DNA of 64,000 nt from JAIBJN01 sp963847985 (GCA_963847985.1 CAWKBS010000009.1:124001-188000), one strand, 5' to 3'. Shown: positions 15,542 through 24,387, counted from the stretch's first letter. Notes: generated by a model not told the origin, from the sequence alone. Numbers and translations: made by a program.

Positions 15542-16432
15542 ATGTCCCAGCGCGGGAACGCCGTCAGCGAGATAGTCGCGCAGCTCGTCACGGACGCGCG
15601 GCGCGAGGAAGGGCTCTCGACCGCAGAGCTCGCCGACCGCGCGGACCTGCATCCGGCCTACGTGGGGCTGCTCGAGCGGAAGGCGCGACAGCCGACCCTG
15701 GCGGCCGCAGCGAGCCTGGCCGAAGCGCTGGGCCTGAGCCTGGCGGCGCTTCTCGCGACGGCCGAGCGGGAGGCGGGGGACGGCGCCCTACCCGAGATCG
15801 AGCTCGTGCCGGTCCCCCGAACGCGGGACATCGACCGCACCCACTTCGGCCCTGGCTTCCGCCTCGCCGCGGCGACCGAGTTGACGCCGGCGACGGTGAT
15901 AGAGGCGATCGACTTCGCCTACCGCCGGCTCGACCTGATCGACGAGCAGATGCGGGGAGCCGGGTCGCGGCCGATCGGGAAGCTCGTCGACGCCGTCGAC
16001 CTCACAGCCACGCTCGCGGACCTCCTCACCGCCGGCATCGCGGGCGCCTCGAACGGCCGCTACGTGCAGAACGGGCGGGATCACGCTCCCGACCTGCTCC
16101 CGCTCCACCAGGGCCTGCCGGAGCTCGAGCTCAAGGTCGCCTTCGAGACGACCCTCCCCGCCCGTGGCTCGCGCGGGGCCGGCCTCTACCTGATCTTCCG
16201 CTACGTGCTGACCGAGCGGGACGGGACCTTCCAGCGGGGCAAGGACTCACGGGGCGACACCATCACGGTCTGGGAGGTCCGGTTCGGCGAGCTCCGCGAC
16301 GAGGACTTCCGCTCCGGCCCGCGCGGGAGCGCCAGGCTCACGCGGGACGCGCTCGAGGGCATGGAGCTCGTCCACTACGACCCCGCGCTGCTCCCATATG
16401 CGAGGGCCACGGGAGCCTACGCGCGCAGCTGA
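15542..16432 (+). CDS. XRE HTH protein with C-terminal PD-(D/E)xK-like (ApaLI-like) nuclease domain
   Basis: A 296-residue protein. Residues ~8-70 form an XRE helix-turn-helix (GLSTAELADRADLHPAYVGL then LERKARQPTL). After a linker, the C-terminal region has NGRDHAPDLLPLHQGLPE followed by LELKVAFET: PD, ten residues, then ExK, the core of a PD-(D/E)xK nuclease. GLYLIFRYVL is a following strand. The layout recalls ApaLI-family restriction endonucleases, recognised from memory and not tested. No methyltransferase is adjacent, and the ApaLI site GTGCAC occurs in the window, so an active restriction enzyme would need protection from elsewhere. It could instead be a DNA-binding regulator with a remnant nuclease fold. 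Confidence 0.65.
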   Translation: MSQRGNAVSEIVAQLVTDARREEGLSTAELADRADLHPAYVGLLERKARQPTLAAAASLAEALGLSLAALLATAEREAGDGALPEIELVPVPRTRDIDRTHFGPGFRLAAATELTPATVIEAIDFAYRRLDLIDEQMRGAGSRPIGKLVDAVDLTATLADLLTAGIAGASNGRYVQNGRDHAPDLLPLHQGLPELELKVAFETTLPARGSRGAGLYLIFRYVLTERDGTFQRGKDSRGDTITVWEVRFGELRDEDFRSGPRGSARLTRDALEGMELVHYDPALLPYARATGAYARS

Positions 16433-16574
16433 CGCGGTTCGAGCACGTTCGGAGAAGCACGCCCCCCGGGCGGCCCGGTAGCGTGGCGACCGACACGATT
16501 CGATCGGCGATGAGTTTCAGGGCCGGACTCGGTCGGTAGAGACAAGACGAAGCGACAGGGGGAGCTAGAGCACG

Positions 16575-18908
16575 ATGACGGAGCACAACGCAGGGCCCGA
16601 CGGACACGGCGCGCCCGAATCCACCGACGGAAACCTTCAGACCGGACGGCTCGCCGCCCACGAGCGGCTCTCGACCGGTTCGCTCGCGCGCTGGATGCGC
16701 GCGTGCGCGACACACCCGTGGCGCGTGGTGGCCGCCTGGGTCGGGATCATCGTCGCGCTGATCGCACTCGTCTCGACAGTCGGCGGAAGCCTGAAGGACG
16801 AGTTCGAGATCCCGGGCTCGGACACGCAGCGGGCGACCGACCTGATCGAGTCCGAGTTCGCAGCCGAGCAGGGCGGCGTCCTCAATCTCGTCTTCGCCGC
16901 GCCCGAGGGCGAGACCCTCGAGACGCCCGAGCGGCAGGCGGCGATCGAGGAGGCGATCGCGCAGCTCCAGACCGACGAGTTCGCGCCGACCGGGACGGAC
17001 CCGGAGGGCGAGGCCGGGATCACGAGCGTCGGCAATCCCTATGAGGACGACACGATTTCCGACGACGGGCGCATCGGGTACACCGAGGCGCAGTTCGACC
17101 GCGTCATCTACGACACCGACCGCGAGGCGGTCCTGGCCGTGCAGGAAGCCGTCCGCGACACGGTCACGCCGGCGGGTGTCGTCGTCGAGTTCAACGGCGA
17201 CGCCGAGTTCCCGCCGATCGAGCAGGGCACGCAGGAGCTGCTCGGGCTGCTCGCGGCGCTCATCGTGCTGCTCGTCGTCTTCCGCACGTTCGTGGCGACC
17301 GCGATCCCGATCGGGCTCGCGCTCGTCGCGCTCATGACGGCGTTTCTCCTGCTCTTCATCCTCGCCGGGCTCACCGACATCAACACGATCACGCCGCTGC
17401 TCGTGTCGATGATCGGCCTGGGTGTCGGGATCGACTACTCGCTCTTCATCGTCACGCGCTTCCGTCAGCTCCTGCACGAAGGGCTGTCACCGGCCGACGC
17501 CGCCGCGGAGGCCGGGGCCTCGGCCGGCCGCGCCGTGCTCTTCGCCGGCGCAACGGTCGCCATCTCGGTGACGGGGCTGGCGTTCTTCGGCCTCGACTTC
17601 ATCACGAAGCTCGGCATCGGCTCGGCGCTCGGCGTCCTGACGACGGTGCTGATCGCCAACTCGCTGCTCATCGCGGTGCTGCGCCTCCTCGGCCACAAGG
17701 TCGACCGGCTCAAGGTGCCGTTCCTGAGGCCGATCGACGACTCCGAAGCCGCCCGTGAGAAGACGCCGATCGCCCGCTGGGGCCGGTTCGTGACCGCGCA
17801 CGCGAAGGTGATCTTCGTCGTCCTGCTGCTGGTCGGCCTCGGTCTCGCGTCGACGTCCCTGCTCGTGCGCCTCGGCGCCTCGGACCAGGGCACGCAGCCG
17901 GACGCACAGACCGCCCGGCGGGCGTACGACCTGCTCGCAGAGGGCTTCGGGGCCGGCTTCAACGGCCCGATCCCGATCGTCGTGGACGTCAACGACGACC
18001 CCGACGCGGCGCAGCGAGTCTTCGACGGCGTCCAGGGCCTCGAGGGTGTGGCCTCGGTCGGCGAGCCGCAGTTCAACGACGAGGAGACCGTCGCGATCGT
18101 CTTCGTGACGCCCGACTCGGCGCCGCAGGACGAGGAGACCTCCGACCTCGTCGACACGCTGCGCGACGACGTCGTGCCGGCGGCCGTGGAGGGGGGCGAC
18201 GCGGTCGCCTACGTCTCCGGCCTGACCGCTGCGTTCGCGGACATCGCCGACCGGATCATGGAGCGCCTGCCGCTCTTCCTCCTCTACATCATCGGCGTCA
18301 CCTTCATCGTGCTCGCCATGGCCTTCCGTTCCATCGTCATCTCGCTGACCGCCGCGATCACGACGATCCTGTCGGCCTTCATCGGGTTCGGCGTCCTCAC
18401 CCTGGTGGTGCAGGAGGGCTACCTGATGGGCCTCACCGGCCTCGACCGGACGGGCCCGATCGAGACGTTCGTGCCGCCGATCGCCTTCGCGATCCTCTTC
18501 GGGCTCTCGATGGACTACATGGTCTTCCTGATGAGCCGCATCCGGGAGGAGCACGTCCACGGCCTGAACACGCGCGAGGCCGTCGAGCACGGGATCGCGG
18601 CCATCGGCCGAGTCGTCGTGGCCGCGGCGATCATCATGGGCACCGTTTTCGCGGCGTTCATCCTCACCGCCGACCGCATCTCGAAGGAGTTCGGCCTCCT
18701 GCTCGCGGTCGCGATCCTCACGGACGCGTTGATCGTGCGCATGACGCTCGTCCCCGCATTCCTGACGCTCATGGGCGAGAAGTCCTGGTACATCCCGCGC
18801 TGGCTCGACCGCCTACTGCCGAACATCACGATCGAGTCGCCGCACGAGGGCGAGCCGCTCCCCGCCATCGAGGCAGAGCGCCCCGCCGAGCGCGTCGGCC
18901 GACCCTGA
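16575..18908 (+). CDS. MMPL-family RND transporter
   Basis: A 777-residue integral membrane exporter with the 1+5+1+5 helix layout of MmpL/RND proteins: the first helix at about residues 50-70, a large outside loop, helices 215-375, a second loop, and helices 565-745. Motifs include GVGIDYSLFIVTRFR and FGLSMDYMVFLMSRIREEH, which hold the proton-relay Asp-Tyr pairs. Both RND halves are complete. It probably exports lipids or hydrophobic compounds. ATG 16575 is preceded by GGGGGAG. A strong hairpin follows the stop. A second, damaged MMPL gene lies at 45780-48003. Confidence 0.93.
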   Translation: MTEHNAGPDGHGAPESTDGNLQTGRLAAHERLSTGSLARWMRACATHPWRVVAAWVGIIVALIALVSTVGGSLKDEFEIPGSDTQRATDLIESEFAAEQGGVLNLVFAAPEGETLETPERQAAIEEAIAQLQTDEFAPTGTDPEGEAGITSVGNPYEDDTISDDGRIGYTEAQFDRVIYDTDREAVLAVQEAVRDTVTPAGVVVEFNGDAEFPPIEQGTQELLGLLAALIVLLVVFRTFVATAIPIGLALVALMTAFLLLFILAGLTDINTITPLLVSMIGLGVGIDYSLFIVTRFRQLLHEGLSPADAAAEAGASAGRAVLFAGATVAISVTGLAFFGLDFITKLGIGSALGVLTTVLIANSLLIAVLRLLGHKVDRLKVPFLRPIDDSEAAREKTPIARWGRFVTAHAKVIFVVLLLVGLGLASTSLLVRLGASDQGTQPDAQTARRAYDLLAEGFGAGFNGPIPIVVDVNDDPDAAQRVFDGVQGLEGVASVGEPQFNDEETVAIVFVTPDSAPQDEETSDLVDTLRDDVVPAAVEGGDAVAYVSGLTAAFADIADRIMERLPLFLLYIIGVTFIVLAMAFRSIVISLTAAITTILSAFIGFGVLTLVVQEGYLMGLTGLDRTGPIETFVPPIAFAILFGLSMDYMVFLMSRIREEHVHGLNTREAVEHGIAAIGRVVVAAAIIMGTVFAAFILTADRISKEFGLLLAVAILTDALIVRMTLVPAFLTLMGEKSWYIPRWLDRLLPNITIESPHEGEPLPAIEAERPAERVGRP

Positions 18909-18916
18909 CTGACGAA

Positions 18917-18953
18917 CCAGGGCGGCGGATCCGGATCGGGTCCGCCGCCCTGG
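18917..18953 (+). terminator. Strong GC-rich hairpin after the MMPL gene
   Basis: CCAGGGCGGCGGA pairs with TCCGCCGCCCTGG around a short loop, beginning 9 bases after the MMPL stop. There is no U-tract, so it is either a hairpin-only terminator or an RNA-stabilising end, as is usual in high-GC actinobacteria. Confidence 0.7.
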
Positions 18954-19009
18954 TGTCGAGCCCCACGGTTGAAGCCGGGTGATTTCCGGAGTAGCGTCGT
19001 GCATTCAAA

Positions 19010-19480
19010 ATGGCGACCCGCGCGCTCGACTTCCAGAAACTGCTCGAAAACCCGCCGACTCGCGCGACGGCGGGCGACTGGGCCGGCGTCCTCGCGGGCC
19101 TGCCGCTCTTCGCGCGCATCAGCAAGCGTCGCCTGCGGAAGATCGCGTCCCTGGCGCAGATCCAGGAGTTCTCGCCGGGCGCCATCGTCGTCGAGGTCGG
19201 CCAGCCCTCCAACGCCTTCTACCTCGTCCTCGGCGGCCGTGCGAAGGTGATCGGGAAGTCTCGCCGGACGCTGGGGATCGGCGACTACTTCGGCGAAATG
19301 GGGCTGATCGACGGCGAGCCGCGCTCTGCAACGATCGCCGCCGAAGGCGAGCTCCAGGTGATGAAGCTCCCCCGCCGCCCCTTTCTCAAGCTCCTCAACC
19401 AGGAGCCCCAGATCGCAACGGCGATGATGGCCGAGCTCGCGGCGCGAATCCGAGCACTCGAGAAGCAGGCCACTCTCTGA
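19010..19480 (+). CDS. Cyclic-nucleotide-binding (CAP_ED) domain protein
   Basis: A 156-residue single-domain protein with a cNMP-binding beta barrel: FSPGAIVVEVGQPSNAFYLV, then GDYFGEMGLIDGEPRSATI, matching the phosphate-binding cassette (GE-x-LIDGxPRSAT, with Arg for the cyclic phosphate). It has no HTH, so it is not a complete CRP regulator. It may be a sensor subunit acting on a partner. The C-terminal helix (MAELAARIRALEKQ) could mediate dimer contacts. It follows the MMPL terminator, so it is likely transcribed separately. Confidence 0.85.
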   Translation: MATRALDFQKLLENPPTRATAGDWAGVLAGLPLFARISKRRLRKIASLAQIQEFSPGAIVVEVGQPSNAFYLVLGGRAKVIGKSRRTLGIGDYFGEMGLIDGEPRSATIAAEGELQVMKLPRRPFLKLLNQEPQIATAMMAELAARIRALEKQATL

Positions 19481-19506
19481 GTGCGAAGCTCCTTGGCGAA
19501 AGCGGC

Positions 19507-19728
19507 CTACGGAATCGCGTCGCTGTGGCCCGGTGCGTAGACCAGCTCACCCCGCCCACGTAGGCGCACGTACTGCGAGGACGTCATCCTGACGACCTCG
19601 GGGCACGGCGAATCTCCGCATTCACACACGAACGCCCCTCCATCTCCTTCAACGCCCCACAAGGCGTTGTAGATGTGGTCGTTGGCCACTACCCGCTCAG
19701 CGCTGATCTTGGGGCCGCCGGTCTCCAC
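19507..19728 (-). CDS. Small Cys-rich conserved protein
   Basis: A 73-residue protein with VCECGDSPCPEVVRMTSSQY: three closely spaced Cys, a possible metal-binding knuckle. The remainder (ERVVANDHIYNALWG, then a C-terminal VYAPGHSD) recalls short actinobacterial proteins with a FVCECxxxxC core and an FxVxPGHE-like tail. It starts at ATG 19728, lies on the same strand as the upstream tRNA, and is separated from the convergent cNMP gene by 26 bases. Function unknown. Confidence 0.65.
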   Translation of the reverse strand: METGGPKISAERVVANDHIYNALWGVEGDGGAFVCECGDSPCPEVVRMTSSQYVRLRGRGELVYAPGHSDAIP

Positions 19729-19886
19729 GACCTCTCCTTTCTGCCCTCCAGGCCAGATTGGCCAGGTGAAGGGTCAAAGAGGTCGGGGGCAATTGGCTAC
19801 ACGGAGCGTAGCGCGTTCGGACGGTACCGAGGACCGACTTCGCCCCAGCTGCCGGCCATGCGAACACGGGCGTCGCACGTACAAGG

Positions 19887-19970
19887 TGCGGATGAGAGGA
19901 CTTGAACCTCCACGGGCTTTCGCCCACACGGACCTGAACCGTGCGCGTCTACCAATTCCGCCACATCCGC
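19887..19970 (-). tRNA. tRNA-Leu (CAG anticodon)
   Basis: Minus-strand 84-nt class II tRNA. The acceptor stem GCGGATG pairs with CATCCGC. The D-arm contains AATTGGTAGAC, the anticodon arm is CACGG-TTCAGGT-CCGTG with anticodon CAG, the long variable arm is TGGGCGAAAGCCCG, and the T-arm has GGTTCAAGTCC. The discriminator is A (19887), followed by genomic CC but not CCA. CAG reads the Leu codon CUG, which is heavily used in this GC-rich genome. Confidence 0.96.
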
Positions 19971-19995
19971 GCGGAACGAAAGTCTAGCCCGACCC

Positions 19996-20052
19996 AGGAG
20001 GGGTTGACGAAACGTCCGCTGAGCCGCCGGGGGCGTTCCGCCAGACCCTCCT
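19996..20052. repeat. Core-less hairpin with repeat-family arms
   Basis: AGGAGGGGTTGACG at 19996 and the complement of AGGAGGGTCTGGCG at the other end form an imperfect 57-base hairpin. These arms match the terminal arms of the 166-bp element, but the conserved core is absent. The right arm touches the stop TAG (20053-20051) of the small membrane protein gene. It may be a terminator, or an empty form of the element. Confidence 0.65.
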
Positions 20053-20293
20053 AGCGGCGCGGGCGGTCTTCGTGCTCGTCGAGCACCGGGAGGTCGGCGA
20101 GGTCGCGCTCGACGCTCTTGACGAACTCGTCGTCGGCCTCGTCGCCGCGGATCAGCGTCAGCTTCTCTTTGCGGCGCTGGCGTGAGCGGGCAGCCCAGGC
20201 GTCGGCCCCGATGCGCTCGGACAGCCTCGGCCATTCCGCCCCGACGACCACCAGGACGGCGGCGACCAGCAGTCCAATCGCGATCCACCCCAC
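20051..20293 (-). CDS. Small single-pass membrane protein
   Basis: An 80-residue protein with one N-terminal helix (GWIAIGLLVAAVLVVVGAEW, residues 2-21) and a charged cytosolic tail rich in Arg, Lys, Asp and Glu (RSRQRRKEKLTLIRGDEADD). It starts at ATG 20293 and ends at the TAG inside the hairpin arm described at 19996-20052. It diverges from the small zinc-ribbon gene. No function can be assigned. Confidence 0.6.
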   Translation of the reverse strand: MGWIAIGLLVAAVLVVVGAEWPRLSERIGADAWAARSRQRRKEKLTLIRGDEADDEFVKSVERDLADLPVLDEHEDRPRR

Positions 20294-20350
20294 GCCCCCA
20301 TTGTAGTGCTGGGCCTAAGGCCCGCACGCGCCGCGACCGATATCGGGGTC

Positions 20351-20521
20351 ATGCCGTGGGACGTGCCGCTGTCCTTCGCCCTCCTCGCCCTTCTCGGCTG
20401 GGGAATCGTGGCGCGCGCGGTGCTCGTCTACACGAGGGTTCTCCCGCCCACGTGCGGCGCGTGCGGGCTCAAGCTCGAGCGCCGCTACCTCGGCGAGCCC
20501 GTTTGCCGCTGCGGTCACTGA
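20351..20521 (+). CDS. Short membrane protein with C-terminal zinc-ribbon-like Cys motifs
   Basis: A 56-residue peptide from ATG 20351 (a 71-residue form from 20306 is less likely). One helix (VPLSFALLALLGWGIVARAV) is followed by TCGACGLKLERRY and VCRCGH. The CxxC and CxC pairs could bind zinc. It sits directly before repeat copy 3. Function unknown; short length limits confidence. Confidence 0.5.
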   Translation: MPWDVPLSFALLALLGWGIVARAVLVYTRVLPPTCGACGLKLERRYLGEPVCRCGH

Positions 20522-20532
20522 GCGGCTGACTC

Positions 20533-20702
20533 CTGGAACGCGCCCCAGGATGACGCTTCGGCGCCGGGGTGCGATGGTCGTTCCGAAACAAGGACGCAGG
20601 GAGTGTTCGTAGCCGGAGGCTACGGGCGCGACTGAGGACGCAGTCTTCGGGGCGAGCAGCGCGGCCCGGCGGCGCCAGGCTTCATTCTGGGGCGCGTTCA
20701 AG
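20533..20702 (+). repeat. Copy 3 of the inverted-repeat-flanked element (about 170 bp)
   Basis: The core matches copies 1 and 2 closely in forward orientation (about 20570-20672). The terminal arms are different in sequence from copies 1-2 (GGAACGCGCCCCAG on the left and its complement on the right) but again complement each other. The right arm encodes the last residues and TGA stop of the alpha/beta hydrolase (20684-20682). So the core is conserved while the arms vary with the locus. Confidence 0.83.
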
Positions 20703-21419
20703 AAAGCGCTCCAGCCGTTCGTTGCACGGCGCCCCGGTGCGCTGAACGCCGTGGCCGGCGCCGGGAATGACGGCGCGCTCGGCGCCGAGGCGCCGCTCCA
20801 GCACGTCGCAGACGGCGTCGAAGGCCGCGTCGTGCCCGCCGGACACGACGAGCTTCGGGAACGGCGCGGCCGCGAGGTCGTCCAGAGGGATCTCGGCCTC
20901 CCAGGGCCCACGCTCCGTGCGCAGGAGGCGGGCGCCCCGCTCCAGCTCCGGTGAGAGCCGCGCCGGCTGCGGCGCGCCGACCAGGTCGAGGAACAGCGGC
21001 AGGAACTCGGCCGGGTCATCCGGGCCCGTCGCCCAGAGCTCCTTGCTGCGCCTGACGAACTCGTCCGCGGCCGGGTCTCCCGCGGCCACGGCGAATGCCG
21101 GCGGCTCGATGACCGTCAGCGAGCGAACGGCTCTCGGCCGGCGCGCGGCTGCGAGAAGCGAGACGACGCCGCCGTAGGACTGGCCGACGAGGTGGGCGCC
21201 GTCCCCGAGCACGTCGGCCACGAGCGGAGCGTCCACCGCGAAGTCGACCGGCCCCTCCGCCGCCGCCCCGCCGAAGCCGGGCCGCTCGACGACGAGGAGC
21301 GTCCAGCGGCCGGCGAGCGGGAGCTGCTCCCTCCAGGTGGAGCGGCCGCCCGTGACGCTGCCGTGGACGAGGACGACGGGCGGCCCGTCCCCGAAGCGCT
21401 CGACGCGAAGCTCAGGCAG
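20682..21419 (-). CDS. Alpha/beta hydrolase
   Basis: About 245 residues. VVLVHGSVTGG gives the oxyanion HG, GQSYGGVVSLLAA the nucleophile Ser in G-x-S-x-G, GGHDAAFD the acid region, and GAGHGVQRTG the catalytic His. It is probably an esterase or similar enzyme with unknown substrate. The start is unclear: the domain begins LPELRVERF, where CTG (21419) is the only in-frame start-like codon just before the stop of the upstream gene. The longer open frame is antisense to that gene's Pro-rich tail. The last seven residues and the stop lie in the arm of repeat copy 3. Confidence 0.85.
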   Translation of the reverse strand: MPELRVERFGDGPPVVLVHGSVTGGRSTWREQLPLAGRWTLLVVERPGFGGAAAEGPVDFAVDAPLVADVLGDGAHLVGQSYGGVVSLLAAARRPRAVRSLTVIEPPAFAVAAGDPAADEFVRRSKELWATGPDDPAEFLPLFLDLVGAPQPARLSPELERGARLLRTERGPWEAEIPLDDLAAAPFPKLVVSGGHDAAFDAVCDVLERRLGAERAVIPGAGHGVQRTGAPCNERLERFLERAPE

Positions 21420-22563
21420 GCGCGGGGGGCGGAGGCGGCGGCGGCGCAGCGTCGCCGGGCCCGGCTTCGCCGATCGCAACGCGCCGGAAGGCTTCGAACC
21501 CGAGGGCGATGAGCCCGCCGAGCAGGATGATCCCGAGCCAGTTCCTGAGAGCCGGAACCGGGCCCCAGAGCACGAGGAGCAGGAAGAGCGCGGCGAGGAC
21601 GCCCCAGCCGACCCCGGGGCGGTCGCGGAGCGTCGGCGCGATCGCGCCCCGGGCGCGGGTCGCGTAGCGCATCGGCCCGGCGAACCACGTCCCGACGAGG
21701 ATGACGATGCCGTAGATGATCGCCGCCCACGCCACCTCGGCGAGCAGGCTGGTGCCGATGAGCCAGGACGAGCCGATGGCGTCCCGCACGGACTCGCCGG
21801 AGCTGAGCGTGTCGACGATGTAGTTGCCGACGCCGCGCCGGATGACGAGGAGAAGGATGCCGACGAGGAAGAGGGCGGCGCCGACGTTGCGGAGCATCGA
21901 GCGGCGGCCGCGCGCCAGCCAGATGGCGCCCGCGTAGAGTGCGACCGCGATCAGGATGACGAGCCAGCTCATCCACTTGATGAGCTTCACGCCCGTCTGG
22001 GCGGCCTCGAGCTGATCGGACTCGAGGACCACGATCTGGCCGACGTCCGGCGGCAACCGCGCGTCGAGCTCGTCGCCGAAGCCGAGCTCCGTCCCGATGT
22101 TGACCACGAGCGTGCGCAGGTTGAGCGTGACCACGCCGCCGCCCGTGGTGATGTTCCCGCGCGTCTCGTCCTCGAGCACGGCAATCAGCTCCTGGTGGGC
22201 GACCCGGTTGGCGGTCTCCCAGAAGTCCTGGACGCGGGGCCGCTGCAGGAAGCGATCGACCCCCTCGACCGCCGGCTGGCGGAGAGCACCCGCGATCGGG
22301 CCGGCGAGTCCCTGGAGGTTGGTCGGAAGCCGGTCCTCGAGCACCGCCTGCGGGTCGGCGCTGGTGTAGAGCTGGTCGACGATGTAGACGGAGAGCGCCA
22401 TTCGCACCTCGTCGTTCTCGAGCAGTTGCGTGCTCGTGTCGACCCAGGAGTCGGTGTCGAGCGCCTGCCGCTTGACCCAGAGGGTGAGGGAGCCGACGAG
22501 GATGACGAGCGTCCCGAGCGCGAACAGCACCCAGGCGAGGATCGATCGCGTCCGCGGGCTCAC
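21412..22563 (-). CDS. Conserved actinobacterial integral membrane protein
   Basis: A 383-residue protein: an N-terminal helix (residues ~8-30), a large extracytoplasmic domain (WVDTSTQLLENDEVRMALS, and DLQGLAGP-like region through about residue 190), and four helices between 200 and 350, ending in a Gly/Ala/Pro tail. It resembles a common, uncharacterised actinobacterial family with W-V-x-x-T and R-x-A-L motifs near the start. Its stop overlaps the probable start of the hydrolase gene. No catalytic residues are recognised. Confidence 0.72.
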   Translation of the reverse strand: MSPRTRSILAWVLFALGTLVILVGSLTLWVKRQALDTDSWVDTSTQLLENDEVRMALSVYIVDQLYTSADPQAVLEDRLPTNLQGLAGPIAGALRQPAVEGVDRFLQRPRVQDFWETANRVAHQELIAVLEDETRGNITTGGGVVTLNLRTLVVNIGTELGFGDELDARLPPDVGQIVVLESDQLEAAQTGVKLIKWMSWLVILIAVALYAGAIWLARGRRSMLRNVGAALFLVGILLLVIRRGVGNYIVDTLSSGESVRDAIGSSWLIGTSLLAEVAWAAIIYGIVILVGTWFAGPMRYATRARGAIAPTLRDRPGVGWGVLAALFLLLVLWGPVPALRNWLGIILLGGLIALGFEAFRRVAIGEAGPGDAAPPPPPPPAPA

Positions 22564-22597
22564 GCGGGCATCTTTACGGACCCGGGAGACAACGGCC

Positions 22598-23794
22598 TCA
22601 TGCCGTCAGTATGAGATCGCGCACGACGCGCGCCAGCACCCGCGCCCCCAGCTCGCAGTGCTCCGGGGTCGAGAACTCGTTCGGCGTGTGGCTCAGCCCG
22701 CCGCGGCTGGGGACGAAGAGCATCGCCGCCGGGACATGGTGGGCGAGCACCATCGCGTCGTGCCCCGCCCCGCTCGCGAGCCGAAGCGTCGTCGCGCCCT
22801 CGGCGACGGCGGCTTCCTCGAGCCGGTCCTGGAGCTCCGGGTCGAGCGCGATCGGCTCCTTGCGGTGGGTCTCACGCAGCTCCAGGCCGAGCTGCTCCTC
22901 CACGGCAATCCGTTCCAGCGTCTCGCGCACGACCGGCTCCAGCCGCGCAAACCCCTCGACGGTCGCCGAGCGGACGTCGATCGTCAGCTCGGCCGCTCCC
23001 GGGACGACGTTGAAGCCGCCCGGCTCCGCCGAGATGACGCCCACGTTCGCGGTCATGTCGTCCCGCTCGCGGGCCTCGTCGCGGAGCGCGAGCACGGCGC
23101 GCGCCGCACCTGCGAGCGCGTCGCGGCGATGGGCCATCGGCGTCGTCCCCGCATGGTTGGCCTCGCCCAGGAAGCGCGCGCGGAAGCCCGCGATGCCCGT
23201 GACGGCCGTGACGACCCCGAGATCGATCCCGGCGTGCTCGAGCACGGGGCCCTGCTCGATGTGGAGCTCGAGGTAGGCGGCCACGGCGTCCACCCCGCGC
23301 GCGTCCGGGAGACGGGCGAAGTCGAGCCCCGCCGCCGCCATCGCCTCGGGGACTCCGCGCCCGCTCCAGTCCTCGAGGTCGCAGTCCCCGCAGAACGCGC
23401 GGCTGCCGAGCATCCCCGTCTGGAAGCGCCCGCCCTCCTCGTCGTTGAAGGAGACGACCCAGAGCGGCCGACGCGGCTCGACGCCCTCGCCCTTCAGCCG
23501 GCGAACGACGTCGAGCGCGGCGAGGACCCCCAGCGCGCCGTCGTAGCGCCCGCCGTTGGGCACGGTGTCGAGGTGGGAGCCGACGAGCACGGCCTTCCCC
23601 TCCCCCGCCTGCCAGCGGCCGACGACGTTGCCGGCCGGGTCGAGCTCGACCTCCAGGCCGAGCTCGGCCAGGCGCTCACCGAGCCAGTCGTTGGCGGCCG
23701 CGAGCTCCGGCGTCCAGGCGAAGCGGCTGACGCCGCCGCGCGGGTCGGCCCCGATCCGGGCGGCGGCCTCGAGATCAGCTGTCAGCGACGGCAT
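22598..23794 (-). CDS. M20-family amidohydrolase (allantoate amidohydrolase / N-carbamoyl-amino-acid hydrolase type)
   Basis: A 398-residue protein with every dizinc ligand region of the AllC/HyuC group: GSHLDTVPNGG, GRYDGALGVLA, FNDEEGGRF, LELHIEQGP and a late LSHTPNEF. MTANVGVISAEP belongs to the lid domain. These enzymes hydrolyse N-carbamoyl or ureido amino acids, or allantoate, in pyrimidine or purine catabolism. No other catabolic gene is adjacent, so the exact substrate is open. Its ATG lies inside the end of the DedA gene (20-base overlap). Confidence 0.9.
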   Translation of the reverse strand: MPSLTADLEAAARIGADPRGGVSRFAWTPELAAANDWLGERLAELGLEVELDPAGNVVGRWQAGEGKAVLVGSHLDTVPNGGRYDGALGVLAALDVVRRLKGEGVEPRRPLWVVSFNDEEGGRFQTGMLGSRAFCGDCDLEDWSGRGVPEAMAAAGLDFARLPDARGVDAVAAYLELHIEQGPVLEHAGIDLGVVTAVTGIAGFRARFLGEANHAGTTPMAHRRDALAGAARAVLALRDEARERDDMTANVGVISAEPGGFNVVPGAAELTIDVRSATVEGFARLEPVVRETLERIAVEEQLGLELRETHRKEPIALDPELQDRLEEAAVAEGATTLRLASGAGHDAMVLAHHVPAAMLFVPSRGGLSHTPNEFSTPEHCELGARVLARVVRDLILTA

Positions 23795-24374
23795 TGCGCC
23801 TCCGGTACCAGCGGTACGCCTCGATCACGCCTGCGATGCCGAGCGCCACGACGAAGGCGAGCAGGAAGCCGCGGAACGGGTTCTCCTCGAAGGTGCGGCC
23901 GCCGACGTAGCCGAGCATGGCCGCGTACGTGCCCCAGACGAGCCCGGCGACCACGTCGAAGGCGAAGAAGCGCCGCCACGGCATCTCCAGCATGCCGCAC
24001 GAGAGCGTCACGACGGTGCGCCCGCCGGGGATGAAGCGGCCGATGATGATCAGGTAGCCGCCGCGTTCCTCCACCTGGCGGTGTGCCCAGTCGATCTGTT
24101 TTCGCCGCTCGCCCTGGAAGAAGCGCTCGACGAACCGCTCTCCGACCGTGCGTCCGATCCAGTACGAGGCGTTGTCGCCGGCAACGGCACCGGCGGCGGC
24201 GAAGAGGATGACCAGGATCAGGTTGAGGTCGCCGGTCGAGGCGAGGACCCCGGCGAGGATGACCGAGGTCTCGCTGGGCACGAGCGGGATGATCGCGTCC
24301 AGCGCGGCGACCAGGAAGAGGAACAGGTACGTCCACGGCGATCCCGAGACGTACTCGGTCAGCGACTCGAACAC
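23775..24374 (-). CDS. DedA-family membrane protein
   Basis: A 199-residue protein of the VTT/DedA family. AALDAIIPLVPSETSVILAG holds the reentrant-loop Glu and the E-x-P region, YWIGRTVGERFVERF follows, and GRFIPGGRTVVTLSCGM has the signature F-x-R-x-x-P-x-x-R segment. About 5 transmembrane or reentrant helices. The family flips lipid carriers such as undecaprenyl phosphate and supports membrane potential and antibiotic tolerance. Start ATG 24374. The gene precedes the M20 hydrolase on the same strand. Confidence 0.92.
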   Translation of the reverse strand: MFESLTEYVSGSPWTYLFLFLVAALDAIIPLVPSETSVILAGVLASTGDLNLILVILFAAAGAVAGDNASYWIGRTVGERFVERFFQGERRKQIDWAHRQVEERGGYLIIIGRFIPGGRTVVTLSCGMLEMPWRRFFAFDVVAGLVWGTYAAMLGYVGGRTFEENPFRGFLLAFVVALGIAGVIEAYRWYRRRNAVADS

Positions 24375-24387
24375 GGCAGCCTGAAGG

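Noticed and set aside
16575..18908. Recent duplication between the two MMPL genes
   Set aside because: They share architecture but the sequences differ throughout, so they are ancient paralogs, not a recent copy.
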